Positions 24,998 through 33,924 of a stretch of 53,186 bases of DNA are shown piece after piece; positions within the stretch are counted from its first letter, which is position 1, and each line of letters opens with the position of its first letter. The stretch is from Marinomonas atlantica. Lineage in GTDB: Bacteria; Pseudomonadota; Gammaproteobacteria; Pseudomonadales; Marinomonadaceae. Below the pieces are notes generated by a model that ran no database searches, was not told where the DNA came from, and saw nothing but the letters and a program-made list of their open reading frames with translations. The stretch spans positions 1-53,186 of the forward strand of contig NZ_LTAW01000015.1 of NCBI RefSeq assembly GCF_001639725.1. Reading direction: 5' to 3'. The position numbers and the translations under genes were made by a program.

Positions 24998-26722
24998 ATG
25001 CGCATTATTCAACGAACCCTGCCTGATGATTTAGTCAATGACTTTCCAGCGCACTTCCCAGCGACCTTGTCACGTATTTACCGATCCCGTGGCGTGACTG
25101 GGCTAAAAGAGCTGGAGTACAAACTTGCGAGTTTAGAGCATCCCAAGCAGTTTTTTGACATCGATAATGCCGCGGCCATTTTAGCGGATGCGGTTGAGCT
25201 GGGTCAGCGTATCGTTATTGTTGGCGATTTTGATGCAGACGGTGCGACGTCGACAACACTGGGTATATTAGCGTTGACCGCAATGGGGGCGATTGAGCCA
25301 CAATACATTGTCCCTAACCGCTTTGAATACGGTTACGGTCTGACGCCAGAAATCGTGCTTTTAGTGCAAGAGCTGGAGGCCGATGTATTGGTCACGGTCG
25401 ATAATGGCATTGCGAGTCTGGAGGGGGTTGCTGCAGCAAAAGCCGCAGGTATGAAAGTGATTGTAACCGATCATCATTTACCCGGTGATACCTTGCCGAA
25501 TGCCGATGCGATTGTTAACCCTAATCATCCAGACTGTGGCTTTCCTAGCAAAGCCTTAGCTGGTGTTGGGGTGATATTTTATGTGATGTCTGCACTTCGA
25601 GCACAACTTACCCAGCGTCAATGGTTTGAAAAAGCGCATATCCCTCGTCCTAATATGTCGGATTATCTAGATATTGTGGCGCTTGGTACGGTCGCCGATG
25701 TGGTGCCGCTGGATGCCAATAACCGCATTCTAGTTCAACAGGGGTTGGCTCGAATTCAGTCCGGTAAAGCGCGCCCTGGTATTTTAGCATTGCTGGAAAT
25801 AGGGGGCCGCGATGCGAGTCGAATCAAAGCGACGGATTTAGGTTTTGTGGTGGGCCCGAGATTGAATGCCGCTGGGCGCTTAGATGATATGTCTATTGGT
25901 ATTGAATGCTTGTTAGCGGAACAAACCATGTTAGCACGATCTTATGCCGAGCAGCTGGATATGCTTAATCGGGAGCGTAAAGCCATAGAGTCCGATATGA
26001 AACAGCAGGCAGAGCGTTCCTTGCAAGATCTAGAAACGGGTAGCGAGCTCCCTTATGGTATGTGCTTTTATAAAGAGGACTGGCACCAAGGGGTTATCGG
26101 GATTCTGGCTTCACGGATGAAGGAGAAGTGCCATCGCCCTGTGATTGCCTTCGCCCAAGCGGATGAAGAGACATTAAAGGGTTCTGCTCGTTCTATTCCG
26201 GGTGTGCATATTCGTGACGCGCTGGATTTATTAGCAAAACGCCATCCTGCTTTATTATCCAAATTTGGCGGTCATGCCATGGCCGCAGGCATGTCGATTA
26301 AAACAGAAGACTACCCTGCCTTTGCCAAAGCCTTTGATGACATTATTGAAGAGTGGGTGACCCCAGAGCAACTGGAAGCGACGCTTCATACGGACGGTGC
26401 TTTAGCTTCTCAAGATTTTAGTCTGGAATTTGCTGAACAGTTACGCGTAGCTGGGCCTTGGGGGCAAGCATTCCCCGAGCCTTGTTTTGATGGCGAGTTT
26501 GAATTACTGCAGCAGCGTATTGTTGGGGAAAAACACCTTAAGCTAACCTTACGCGATCCACAAACGAGCATGTTGATCGATGGCATACACTTTTTTGCCG
26601 ATCTTACTGTTTGGCCAAATACTGCGCAGCGAGCGAGGTTGGTTTATAAATTGGACATTAATGAATTCCGCGGTCAGCGCAATTTGCAGCTAATGGTCGA
26701 TCATATCGAGCCATTGAGTTGA
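24998..26722 (+). CDS. recJ: Single-stranded-DNA 5'-3' exonuclease RecJ
   Basis: 574 aa from ATG 24998, giving MRIIQRTLPDDLVNDF, comparable to other RecJ starts; an open frame continues 102 bp upstream but is not protein-like. DHH-family motifs: GDFDADGATS (76-85), DNGIAS, DHH (158-160), and the DHHA1 region with GIEC/GHAMAAGMS (near 420-430). A C-terminal OB-like domain follows. RecJ degrades single strands in RecF-pathway recombination, mismatch and base-excision repair. No clear ribosome binding site is visible before the start. Confidence 0.93.
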   Translation: MRIIQRTLPDDLVNDFPAHFPATLSRIYRSRGVTGLKELEYKLASLEHPKQFFDIDNAAAILADAVELGQRIVIVGDFDADGATSTTLGILALTAMGAIEPQYIVPNRFEYGYGLTPEIVLLVQELEADVLVTVDNGIASLEGVAAAKAAGMKVIVTDHHLPGDTLPNADAIVNPNHPDCGFPSKALAGVGVIFYVMSALRAQLTQRQWFEKAHIPRPNMSDYLDIVALGTVADVVPLDANNRILVQQGLARIQSGKARPGILALLEIGGRDASRIKATDLGFVVGPRLNAAGRLDDMSIGIECLLAEQTMLARSYAEQLDMLNRERKAIESDMKQQAERSLQDLETGSELPYGMCFYKEDWHQGVIGILASRMKEKCHRPVIAFAQADEETLKGSARSIPGVHIRDALDLLAKRHPALLSKFGGHAMAAGMSIKTEDYPAFAKAFDDIIEEWVTPEQLEATLHTDGALASQDFSLEFAEQLRVAGPWGQAFPEPCFDGEFELLQQRIVGEKHLKLTLRDPQTSMLIDGIHFFADLTVWPNTAQRARLVYKLDINEFRGQRNLQLMVDHIEPLS

Positions 26723-26735
26723 ATTTTAACACAAT

Positions 26736-26751
26736 AAATACCTAGGTATTT
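26736..26751. repeat. 16-bp perfect palindrome between recJ and folD
   Basis: AAATACCTAGGTATTT is perfectly self-complementary with no loop. It lies 14 bp after the recJ stop and about 36 bp upstream of the folD -10 box. The lack of a loop and T tract argues against a terminator; a dimeric regulator site is possible. Confidence 0.5.
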
Positions 26752-26786
26752 GCATACATAGGGGCGGCATTCCTTTGATAATAGGA

Positions 26787-26792
26787 TATAAT
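26787..26792 (+). promoter_or_regulatory. Consensus -10 box upstream of folD
   Basis: Perfect TATAAT 48 bp before the folD ATG. No good -35 hexamer is found at 16-18 bp, so the promoter may depend on an activator or an extended element. Confidence 0.4.
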
Positions 26793-26839
26793 CTGCGTCC
26801 CTCACTTAACCACCGAATAATTTTTGCAGGAGTTCATTC

Positions 26840-27682
26840 ATGGCTGCACTGGTTCTTGACGGCAAACAATGCGCGAAAGAGACCGAAGAGCGTTTAGCAA
26901 AACAAGTTGCTAAACTAAAAGAACGTACCGGCGGTACCCCTATATTGGCTACGATCCTTGTAGGTGCAGATCCATCATCTGCTACTTACGTTAAGATGAA
27001 AGGCAATGCATGTCGCCGCGTTGGAATGGACTCTCTTGCGATTGAACTGCCGGAAACCACCACCACAGAAGAATTGCTGGCAAAGATCGAAGATCTAAAT
27101 GCAAATCCTGATGTTCACGGTATCTTGCTTCAGCACCCCGTGCCTGAGCAAATCAATGAGCGCGCTTGCTTCGATGCGATTGCGGCCCATAAAGACGTAG
27201 ACGGTGTTACCTGTCTTGGCTTTGGTCGTATGGCAATGAAAGAGCCAGCTTTTGGCGCTGCGACACCTGCAGGTGTTATGCGTCTATTGGAAGCCTACGA
27301 TATCGACATTGAAGGCAAACATGCGGTTGTAGTGGGACGAAGCCCAATTCTAGGTAAACCAATGGCGATGATGCTGTTGAATGCCAATGCAACGGTGACT
27401 ATTTGCCATTCTCGCACGCAAAACCTCTCTGACATTGTTAAACAAGCGGACATCATTGTTGGCGCAGTAGGCAAACCTGAACTGATCAAAGCGGACTGGA
27501 TCAAAAATGGTGCCATTGTTATTGATGCTGGTTATCACCAAGGTGGCATCGGCGATATTGAGCTTGCGCCATTATATGAGCGAGCTTCAGCGATCACACC
27601 GGTTCCAGGTGGTGTTGGCCCAATGACAATCAATACATTGATTTTGCAAACACTGGAGTCTGGCTTAAAACAATTAAGCTAA
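26840..27682 (+). CDS. folD: Bifunctional methylene-THF dehydrogenase/cyclohydrolase FolD
   Basis: 280 aa, the family length. The catalytic motif [16 protein letters not shown] carries the essential Lys. [10 protein letters not shown] and KDVDG are the substrate segments, [16 protein letters not shown] binds NADP, and [14 protein letters not shown] closes the protein. It interconverts 5,10-methylene-, methenyl- and 10-formyl-tetrahydrofolate. GCAGGAG precedes the ATG. It links functionally to thyA and folA further along this window. Confidence 0.97.
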   Translation: MAALVLDGKQCAKETEERLAKQVAKLKERTGGTPILATILVGADPSSATYVKMKGNACRRVGMDSLAIELPETTTTEELLAKIEDLNANPDVHGILLQHPVPEQINERACFDAIAAHKDVDGVTCLGFGRMAMKEPAFGAATPAGVMRLLEAYDIDIEGKHAVVVGRSPILGKPMAMMLLNANATVTICHSRTQNLSDIVKQADIIVGAVGKPELIKADWIKNGAIVIDAGYHQGGIGDIELAPLYERASAITPVPGGVGPMTINTLILQTLESGLKQLS

Positions 27683-27725
27683 GCTTGAAGTGACTGCTTA
27701 TGATCCTCATATATAGATCATAAAG

Positions 27726-27757
27726 AGCCGTGCCCATGGGCGCGGCTTTGTTTTTTT
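27726..27757 (+). terminator. Intrinsic terminator after folD
   Basis: AGCCG-T-GCCC paired with GGGC-G-CGGCT (27726-27747) around an AT loop, followed by a T-rich run broken by one G. Confidence 0.85.
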
Positions 27758-27782
27758 AATTCAGACAAAAAGGTTACTCCCC

Positions 27783-28373
27783 ATGTCCACAGAAATGTTA
27801 TTGGATACGCTGGACTTCGATTTAATTGCGGATGTATTTGTTACCGAATCTATTTCGGCATCACCGGCTGAATTGCATGGCCAACTGTGTGGGTATCTGG
27901 CGTCAGGCGTTGCATTACCTTTAGAAGACTGGCTAGCCATGGTAGCAGAGTTCTGTGATATCGAAGGTTGGAAAGAAGACGCTAGTCGTGATGCAATTGT
28001 TGAACTGTATCAATCAACGATCGAGTTGTACCGCAATGGTGAGTACGCCTTGGTGCCTTGTATGAGCGACGATGATGCGCCACTTAGTGAACGTGGTACA
28101 ACGCTAGCGCAATGGGCTCATGGCTTTTTAGTTGGTTACGGCTTATCTGGGCATAAACCAAACTTGTCAGACGATGCGAAACAAGTACTACAAGATTTTG
28201 CCAACATCTCGGCCATGCAGGCTGAAATGGAAGACCTTGAAGAGAATAATGACAACGAAACCGATTTAATTGAACTGGTCGAATACGTTCGCTTGTCTGC
28301 CATGATGTTATATTCAGAGCACGGTAGTGTTGCGGAAAAAACGGATGCCAGCCAAGCACCGCTTTTCCACTAA
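27783..28373 (+). CDS. ygfB: UPF0149 (YgfB/YecA) family protein
   Basis: 196 aa, all helical in prediction. Family pattern visible: SPAELHGQLCGYLASG near residues 26-41, a central LVPCMSDDDAPLSERGTTLAQWAHGFLVGYGLSG, and a closing acidic segment with LIELVEYVRLSAMMLYSE. YgfB-type proteins lie upstream of pepP in many gammaproteobacteria, as here. In Pseudomonas aeruginosa YgfB has been linked to control of beta-lactamase expression. The pepP start is 31 bp downstream. Confidence 0.9.
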   Translation: MSTEMLLDTLDFDLIADVFVTESISASPAELHGQLCGYLASGVALPLEDWLAMVAEFCDIEGWKEDASRDAIVELYQSTIELYRNGEYALVPCMSDDDAPLSERGTTLAQWAHGFLVGYGLSGHKPNLSDDAKQVLQDFANISAMQAEMEDLEENNDNETDLIELVEYVRLSAMMLYSEHGSVAEKTDASQAPLFH

Positions 28374-28404
28374 TCGCACTTGAGTGAAGTAAAAGGAGTA
28401 TGCA

Positions 28405-29709
28405 ATGAAACTGTCTAAAGAAATTTATCGCGAGCGTCGTCAGCGCCTAATGAGTGCGCTGGGTGATCATACCGTTGCGGTGATTCGAGCAGGTGAGTTA
28501 GCCACGCGTAATAATGACTGCGACTATGAGTTTCGCCCGCATTCGAGCTTCTTTTACTTAACTGGATTCAATGAACCCAGCGCGATGCTGTTTATTCTAC
28601 CGACAGGTGAGAGCCACATGGCTGTGCTGCCAAAAGATCCTGAGCGAGAGCAGTGGGATGGTTTTCGTCATGGCATGACTGGAGCGATGCAGACCTTTGG
28701 TATGGACCAAGCGGTTGAGCTTGATGAGTTAGATGGCTTGGCTTTAGAGCTGTTCGATGGCGCTGATAAAATCGCTTTGTTAATGGAAGACGAGCTGTTG
28801 CGTGATCAAGCGTTAACTTGGCGTGATGCATTAGCAGCACGTGCTCGCCAAGGCGCTGTTGCACCAACCAGTATTGTCGACTTGAGCGATGCATTGTATG
28901 AGATGCGTCTAATTAAAGACGCTGCTGAAATCGACATTATGGAACGCGCAGCGCAGATTAGTGTTCAAGCACACACCCAAGCTATGAAAACGGTTGTGCC
29001 GGGTATGATGGAATACCAGTTGGAAGCTGAGCTTAACTACGTTTTTATGAAAAATGGAGCACGCGTTCCTGCTTACAATAATATCGTGGCCTCTGGTCAT
29101 AATGCCTGTGTCCTGCACTACGTTAAGAACGATGAAGAAATTGCCGATGGCGACTTAATTCTGATTGATGCGGGTGGTGAATTAGGTTGTTACGCTTCCG
29201 ACATAACCCGTACTTTCCCTGCAAACGGTAAGTTTAGTGAGCCGCAGGCTCAGCTATATCAGCTGGTGTTGGATGCCTATCATTCCGGCTTAGCCCAAAT
29301 GACCGTTGGTAACCCGTATGAAGCCTTTCATAACAAAGCCGTAGAAGTGTTGGTTACTGGACTAGTAAAGCTAGGTTTGTTGCAAGGGGATGTCGATGAG
29401 CTGATAGAGAACAAAGCCTATCGAGATTTTTACATGCACAATACTGGGCACTGGTTAGGTTTGGATGTACACGATTGCGGCCGTTATAAAGAAGCAGGTG
29501 AATCCCGCCTTTTGCAAGCGGGTATGGTTTTGACCCTTGAGCCAGGACTTTATATTAATCCAGATAATGAGTCAGTCGACCCTAAGTGGCGTGGTATTGG
29601 CATACGCATTGAAGATGACATACTCATCCGTGAAGAAGGTCCCTACGTATTAACTCACGGATTGGTAAAAGAGATTGCTGAGATTGAAGCCTTGATGGCG
29701 TCTAAATAA
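28405..29709 (+). CDS. pepP: Xaa-Pro aminopeptidase PepP
   Basis: 434 aa. The N-terminal domain (YEFRPHSSFFYLTGFNEPSAMLFI) is typical of PepP. The pita-bread metallopeptidase domain has the five metal ligands in IDAGGELGCYASDITRTFP, HNTGHWLGLDVHD, LTLEPGLYI and GIGIRIEDDILI. It removes N-terminal residues preceding proline, using Mn2+. It lies between ygfB and ubiI, as in E. coli apart from the missing ubiH. Confidence 0.96.
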   Translation: MKLSKEIYRERRQRLMSALGDHTVAVIRAGELATRNNDCDYEFRPHSSFFYLTGFNEPSAMLFILPTGESHMAVLPKDPEREQWDGFRHGMTGAMQTFGMDQAVELDELDGLALELFDGADKIALLMEDELLRDQALTWRDALAARARQGAVAPTSIVDLSDALYEMRLIKDAAEIDIMERAAQISVQAHTQAMKTVVPGMMEYQLEAELNYVFMKNGARVPAYNNIVASGHNACVLHYVKNDEEIADGDLILIDAGGELGCYASDITRTFPANGKFSEPQAQLYQLVLDAYHSGLAQMTVGNPYEAFHNKAVEVLVTGLVKLGLLQGDVDELIENKAYRDFYMHNTGHWLGLDVHDCGRYKEAGESRLLQAGMVLTLEPGLYINPDNESVDPKWRGIGIRIEDDILIREEGPYVLTHGLVKEIAEIEALMASK

Positions 29710-29728
29710 GTTGGAGTAGAGGTTTGGT

Positions 29729-30925
29729 ATGGCCAGAGAATACGATGTAGTCATTGTGGGAGCCGGAATGGTTGGCGCGTTAACCGCAGTATTAACCGCT
29801 CAGAAAGGCTTAACTGTCGCTTTGATCGATAAACACTCTGGCCGTTATACGTTATCCACACCTCCTGCGTACGATGCACGCGTGAGTGCTATCTCAAAGT
29901 TATCCCAGAAATTGCTTGAAGAAGCAGGTGCTTGGCAGCGCATTGCGCAAGATCGACTTGCTCCCTACCATAAAATGGCGGTTTGGGACGGACTTGGGGA
30001 TGGTTATGTGGATTTCGATACACATTATCAACAGGGGCAAACGCTAGGGCAGCTTGTGGAAAATGCTGTTTTATGTAATGCCTTAATGAAAAGTGTGCAC
30101 GATACCCGCGGTATAGATTTGTATTTTGATGACAGTGTGGTTGCTCAACGCCAAGTAGATCAAGGTGTAGAAATAGACCTTGCTTCTGATCGTCAATTAC
30201 AGGGTTCTGTGCTGATTGCGGCGGATGGCGCGAACTCTCAAGTACGACATCAAAATGGCTTTGAAACGGTCGAGTGGGATTATGGTCATCACGCTATTGT
30301 GACGACAGTTGAGATCGATCAGCCACATGAAAGTACGGCATGGCAAGCGTTTGGTGAGGAAGGCATTCTAGCCTTTTTACCTTTGCCGAGTGTCGATGAC
30401 AAACATTACGTATCGATTGTTTGGTCGGTGGCGCCTGATGATGCTGAGCAGTTGGTGGCTTTGGAAGAAGCAGATTTCTGTAAGCGCTTAACGTACGCCA
30501 TTAATCGCCGTTTTTCTGCGCTGTCGATTACGGTTCCGCGAATGGCAATTCCGTTGCGTCAGCGCCATGCTAAACAGTATGTGCAAGAGGGGATTGCCTT
30601 AATTGGTGATGCGGCTCATACGATTCATCCTTTAGCAGGGCAAGGTGCCAATCTTGGTTTTGCCGATGTCAGTGCGTTGGTGCCTATTCTGGTAAAAGCG
30701 CATCAGCGTGGAGAAATGCTCGGATCGATGAAAGTCCTACGTCGCTATCAGCGTGCGCGTATGTTGGACAATATTGCTATGTCGGCGTCGATGGAAGCCT
30801 TCAAACGAATGTTCATGACGCAACAGCCTATTGTTGTACAGTTGCGCAATATGGGGATGGAATTGTGTCATTCATCGGCGACCATTAAGCGTCAGTTGGT
30901 GGCTCATGCCTCTGGTATTCGCTAA
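29729..30925 (+). CDS. ubiI: FAD monooxygenase, UbiI (VisC)-like
   Basis: 398 aa. FAD motifs: VIVGAGMVG at the N terminus, the middle DG motif (AADGANSQVR), and GDAAHTIHPLAGQGANLGF. Among the UbiH/UbiF/UbiI group the match is best to UbiI: PPAYDARVSAISK, YHKMAVWDG, LGQLVENAVL, EEGILAFLPL and RRYQRAR. UbiI hydroxylates C5 of the ubiquinone ring precursor at the inner membrane. It starts 19 bp after pepP; ubiH, usually between them, is absent. Confidence 0.88.
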   Translation: MAREYDVVIVGAGMVGALTAVLTAQKGLTVALIDKHSGRYTLSTPPAYDARVSAISKLSQKLLEEAGAWQRIAQDRLAPYHKMAVWDGLGDGYVDFDTHYQQGQTLGQLVENAVLCNALMKSVHDTRGIDLYFDDSVVAQRQVDQGVEIDLASDRQLQGSVLIAADGANSQVRHQNGFETVEWDYGHHAIVTTVEIDQPHESTAWQAFGEEGILAFLPLPSVDDKHYVSIVWSVAPDDAEQLVALEEADFCKRLTYAINRRFSALSITVPRMAIPLRQRHAKQYVQEGIALIGDAAHTIHPLAGQGANLGFADVSALVPILVKAHQRGEMLGSMKVLRRYQRARMLDNIAMSASMEAFKRMFMTQQPIVVQLRNMGMELCHSSATIKRQLVAHASGIR

Positions 30926-30965
30926 CGTCAGAAAAGCGATTAATTAGCGACCTAATAACCGTTTA

Positions 30966-30989
30966 AGAGAACCTTGGTTCTCTTTTTTT
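30966..30989 (+). terminator. Intrinsic terminator after ubiI
   Basis: Perfect 8-bp stem AGAGAACC/GGTTCTCT (30966-30973 and 30976-30983) with a TT loop, running into a seven-T tract. Confidence 0.85.
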
Positions 30990-31074
30990 GTCTATTCATC
31001 CCGTGAATTTTGTTTTTTGCCAAGTCTGCGACGATCAAAGCGGAAAAGCTATGTAAATAAAAACAGTTTTCATT

Positions 31075-31093
31075 TATAGTGATATTCAAATAG
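31075..31093 (+). promoter_or_regulatory. Fur-box-like sequence and -10 box upstream of the iron transporter
   Basis: Aligned to the 19-bp Fur consensus, 31075-31093 matches at about 11 of 19 positions, including a TGATATTCA core. TATAGT (31075-31080), its left end, would serve as a -10 box. Such overlap is typical for Fur repression of ferric transport genes. The match is moderate, and the right half is poor. Confidence 0.4.
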
Positions 31094-31144
31094 TTTAGCC
31101 ACAACTCATATGTGTCGAGCCTCAGAATTTATAAGGTTGTAACA

Positions 31145-32215
31145 ATGAATGCATTAGTAAGCGTATCTGGCGCGTCTGCGCGCACTTTGGTTAGTAAAAG
31201 TATCTCAATGGCTCTAGTGGCCGGTGCTGTGTTAGGCAGTACATTGGTCACTGCCGAGGGTGAAGTGAATGTTTACTCGGCGCGAAAAGAAGCGTTGATT
31301 GCACCAGCCTTGGACGCTTTTTCAAAAGCCAATGATGTCACGGTAAACCTTGTTACAGGTAATGCCGATGCGTTGTTGCGTCGTTTACAAGTTGAGGGCA
31401 GTGCGAGCCCTGCTGATGTTTTTATCACGGTGGATGCGGGTCGTTTATACCGTGCTAAAGCAGCGGGTGTGTTGCAACCTTTTGAAACCGATGTGCTGAA
31501 TGATGTCGTGCCTGACAACTTACATGATCGCGATGGGTATTGGTATGGACTGTCACAGCGTGCACGTGTGATTTTCTATAATCCAGAAAAAGTAGATGCA
31601 AGTGAGCTATCGACTTACGAAGCTCTGGCTGACCCTAAATGGAAAGGTCGTATCTGTGCGCGATCTTCTTCGAATATCTATAACCAATCACTGGTAGCGT
31701 CCATGATTGAAGCGGATGGAAAAGAAGCGACTCAAAAATGGGTAAAAGGCTTTGTTGCCAACTTCGCTCGTCCACCATTTGGTGGTGATACCGATCAGCT
31801 CAAAGCAGTTGCTGCCGGCGTGTGCGATGTGACCTTGGCGAATACGTATTACTTTGGCCGTCTAGGACAAAGCGATAAGGCATCAGATCGTGCTGTATAT
31901 GATCAAGTTGCGTTATTTTGGCCCAACCAAACGGAGGGTGATCGTGGGGCGCATGTCAATGTAAGTGGCATTGGCTTAACAACCTCAGCGACAAATATCG
32001 ACAATGCCAAGTTGTTAGTGGAATACTTAACGAATCATGAAAGCCAAGTGTGGTACGCTGATGTTAATAACGAATACCCTGTTATTGACGGTGTTGCCCC
32101 ACCAAAGAGCTTGCAACCGTTTGGCGAATTTAAAGCTGACTCTATGTCTCTAAGTGTTCTAGGCGATAATAACCGTATGGCGGTTGAAATGATGGATACT
32201 GCGGGCTGGAAATAA
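31145..32215 (+). CDS. fbpA: Ferric iron ABC transporter substrate-binding protein
   Basis: 356 aa from ATG 31145, supported by AAGG upstream; a longer GTG start is possible but gives a poor signal peptide. The signal peptide is cleaved near VTA-EGEVNVYSAR (residue 37). The mature protein shows the FbpA/FutA pattern: VNVYSARKEALIAPAL, LLRRLQVEG..SPADVFITVDAGRLYRA, YWYGLSQRARVIFYN, and the iron-binding tyrosine pair in ANTYYFGRL (Tyr235-Tyr236). Two cysteines (171 and 227) may form a disulfide. It binds Fe3+ in the periplasm for the permease and ATPase encoded next. Confidence 0.92.
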   Translation: MNALVSVSGASARTLVSKSISMALVAGAVLGSTLVTAEGEVNVYSARKEALIAPALDAFSKANDVTVNLVTGNADALLRRLQVEGSASPADVFITVDAGRLYRAKAAGVLQPFETDVLNDVVPDNLHDRDGYWYGLSQRARVIFYNPEKVDASELSTYEALADPKWKGRICARSSSNIYNQSLVASMIEADGKEATQKWVKGFVANFARPPFGGDTDQLKAVAAGVCDVTLANTYYFGRLGQSDKASDRAVYDQVALFWPNQTEGDRGAHVNVSGIGLTTSATNIDNAKLLVEYLTNHESQVWYADVNNEYPVIDGVAPPKSLQPFGEFKADSMSLSVLGDNNRMAVEMMDTAGWK

Positions 32216-32242
32216 TCTCACTGAACTAGAGTAAGTGTATTA

Positions 32243-33907
32243 ATGTCGACATTGACTCAAGTAAATCCTGCTGCGCAAAGCCGTAGCAGGATTTCTTTAT
32301 TAAAGCTCAGCGCAATTACGATTGCGTTGTTATTGGCTGTGCCTGTGTTGATCATTTTGGTCAATATTTTTTTAGGTGGCAGTGGTGTATGGCAGCATTT
32401 ATTAGATACCTTGCTGTTTGATTACATTTCCAATTCCCTTTTACTCATGTTGGGTGTCACTCTAGGGACACTTGCCATGGGCGTTCCAGCGGCTTGGTTA
32501 ACAAGTGTGTGCGATTTCCCAGGGCGATCAATGTTCGCTTGGGCGTTACTCCTACCGCTTGCGATGCCAGCTTACATCATTGCTTATACCTACACGGGCT
32601 TATTTGATTTTGCTGGGCCTGTACAAACCTTTATTCGTGATGTAACAGGATTAGGGTACGGTGAGTATTGGTTCTTTGAAATGCGCTCTTTAGGCGGCGC
32701 CTTTGTGATGCTTTCGTTAGTACTGTATCCATACGTGTATTTAATGAGCCGTGCGGCGTTTCTGGAACAATCGGCGAATACTTTAGAAGTGTGTCGTACA
32801 CTTGGTTATTCTGCGCCACAGGCGTTTTTTCGTTTAGCATTACCTATGGCCAGACCTGCTATCGTAGCGGGTGTAACATTGGCGATGATGGAGACTTTAG
32901 CCGATTACGGTACCGTGCAGTATTTTGGCGTGACGACTTTTACAACGGGCATCATGCGTACTTTTTATGGGTTTGGTGATCTGGCGGCTGCATCGCAGCT
33001 GGCTGGTATCTTGTTGTTGTTTGTAGCTGTGCTCATTTTTGCTGAACGCTACTCCCGTAGAAAAATTTCGTACCATGCTTCTGGTCTGCGTAAAGCCAGC
33101 CAACGTAAAATCGAGTTGCGCGGTATTTATGGTGTCGCAGCCTTTACGGCGTGTGCTATTCCTGTTTTAGCGGGCTTTGTTATCCCCGCACTGATATTGT
33201 TCTATTGGGCAGTGTTTGAAGCCGAGGCAGTGGGTTGGGGTTTTATACAGCTGGCTTGGAACTCATTCTATTTGGCGGCTTTAGCGGCTTTGATCGCAGT
33301 CTCGTTAGCTATGGTGTTAGCGTACGCTGGGCGACTGAATAAAGAGAGAAGTGTTCAAACAGCGATTGTTACCTCAGGTATGGGCTATGCTTTACCGGGT
33401 ACTATTACTGCTATTGGAGTCATTGTTCCATTAGCATGGTTAGATCATCGAATCATTGAATTTGTTCAGCATACCTTTGATACTAAAATCGGGTTGTTTT
33501 TCTCTGGGACCATTGCAGCGTTATTATTTGCCTATACCGTACGCTTTATGGCGGTGTCGTTAGGCTCGGTCCAAAGTGGTTTAGGGAAAATAAAGCCAAG
33601 CATGGATATGGCAGGCCGCTCATTAGGTTGTACGCCAGCTCAGGTACTGCGTCGTATCCATGTACCTTTATTAAAAAGCTCTGTACTCACAGCATTATTA
33701 ATTGTTTTTGTTGATGTCTTAAAAGAGTTGCCAGCAACATTAATTTTGCGTCCATTTAACTTTAATACGCTGGCTGTCAGAGCGTTTGAACTGGCTTCTG
33801 ACGAGCGTCTAGTGGATGCTGCTCCTGCATCATTAATGATTGTCGCAGTAGGCCTAATTCCAGTGATTTTGTTAAGCCGATCTATTTCATCCAGTGCACA
33901 GCATTAG
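32243..33907 (+). CDS. fbpB: Ferric iron ABC transporter permease FbpB
   Basis: 554 aa, about twelve transmembrane helices in two fused permease halves, as usual for FbpB/SfuB. Each half has an EAA-type loop for the ATPase: EVCRTLGYSAPQAFFRLALPMARPA in the first and DMAGRSLGCTPAQVLRRIHVPLL in the second. It starts 27 bp after fbpA and ends just before fbpC, so the three genes form one operon. Confidence 0.93.
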   Translation: MSTLTQVNPAAQSRSRISLLKLSAITIALLLAVPVLIILVNIFLGGSGVWQHLLDTLLFDYISNSLLLMLGVTLGTLAMGVPAAWLTSVCDFPGRSMFAWALLLPLAMPAYIIAYTYTGLFDFAGPVQTFIRDVTGLGYGEYWFFEMRSLGGAFVMLSLVLYPYVYLMSRAAFLEQSANTLEVCRTLGYSAPQAFFRLALPMARPAIVAGVTLAMMETLADYGTVQYFGVTTFTTGIMRTFYGFGDLAAASQLAGILLLFVAVLIFAERYSRRKISYHASGLRKASQRKIELRGIYGVAAFTACAIPVLAGFVIPALILFYWAVFEAEAVGWGFIQLAWNSFYLAALAALIAVSLAMVLAYAGRLNKERSVQTAIVTSGMGYALPGTITAIGVIVPLAWLDHRIIEFVQHTFDTKIGLFFSGTIAALLFAYTVRFMAVSLGSVQSGLGKIKPSMDMAGRSLGCTPAQVLRRIHVPLLKSSVLTALLIVFVDVLKELPATLILRPFNFNTLAVRAFELASDERLVDAAPASLMIVAVGLIPVILLSRSISSSAQH

Positions 33908-33924
33908 GCTTAATGAGGTATAAC

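Noticed and set aside
31094..31106. Thirteen-base match (TTTAGCCACAACT) shared by the hom and fbpA upstream regions
   Set aside because: Several exact 13-mers are expected by chance in 53 kb, and the flanking bases differ.
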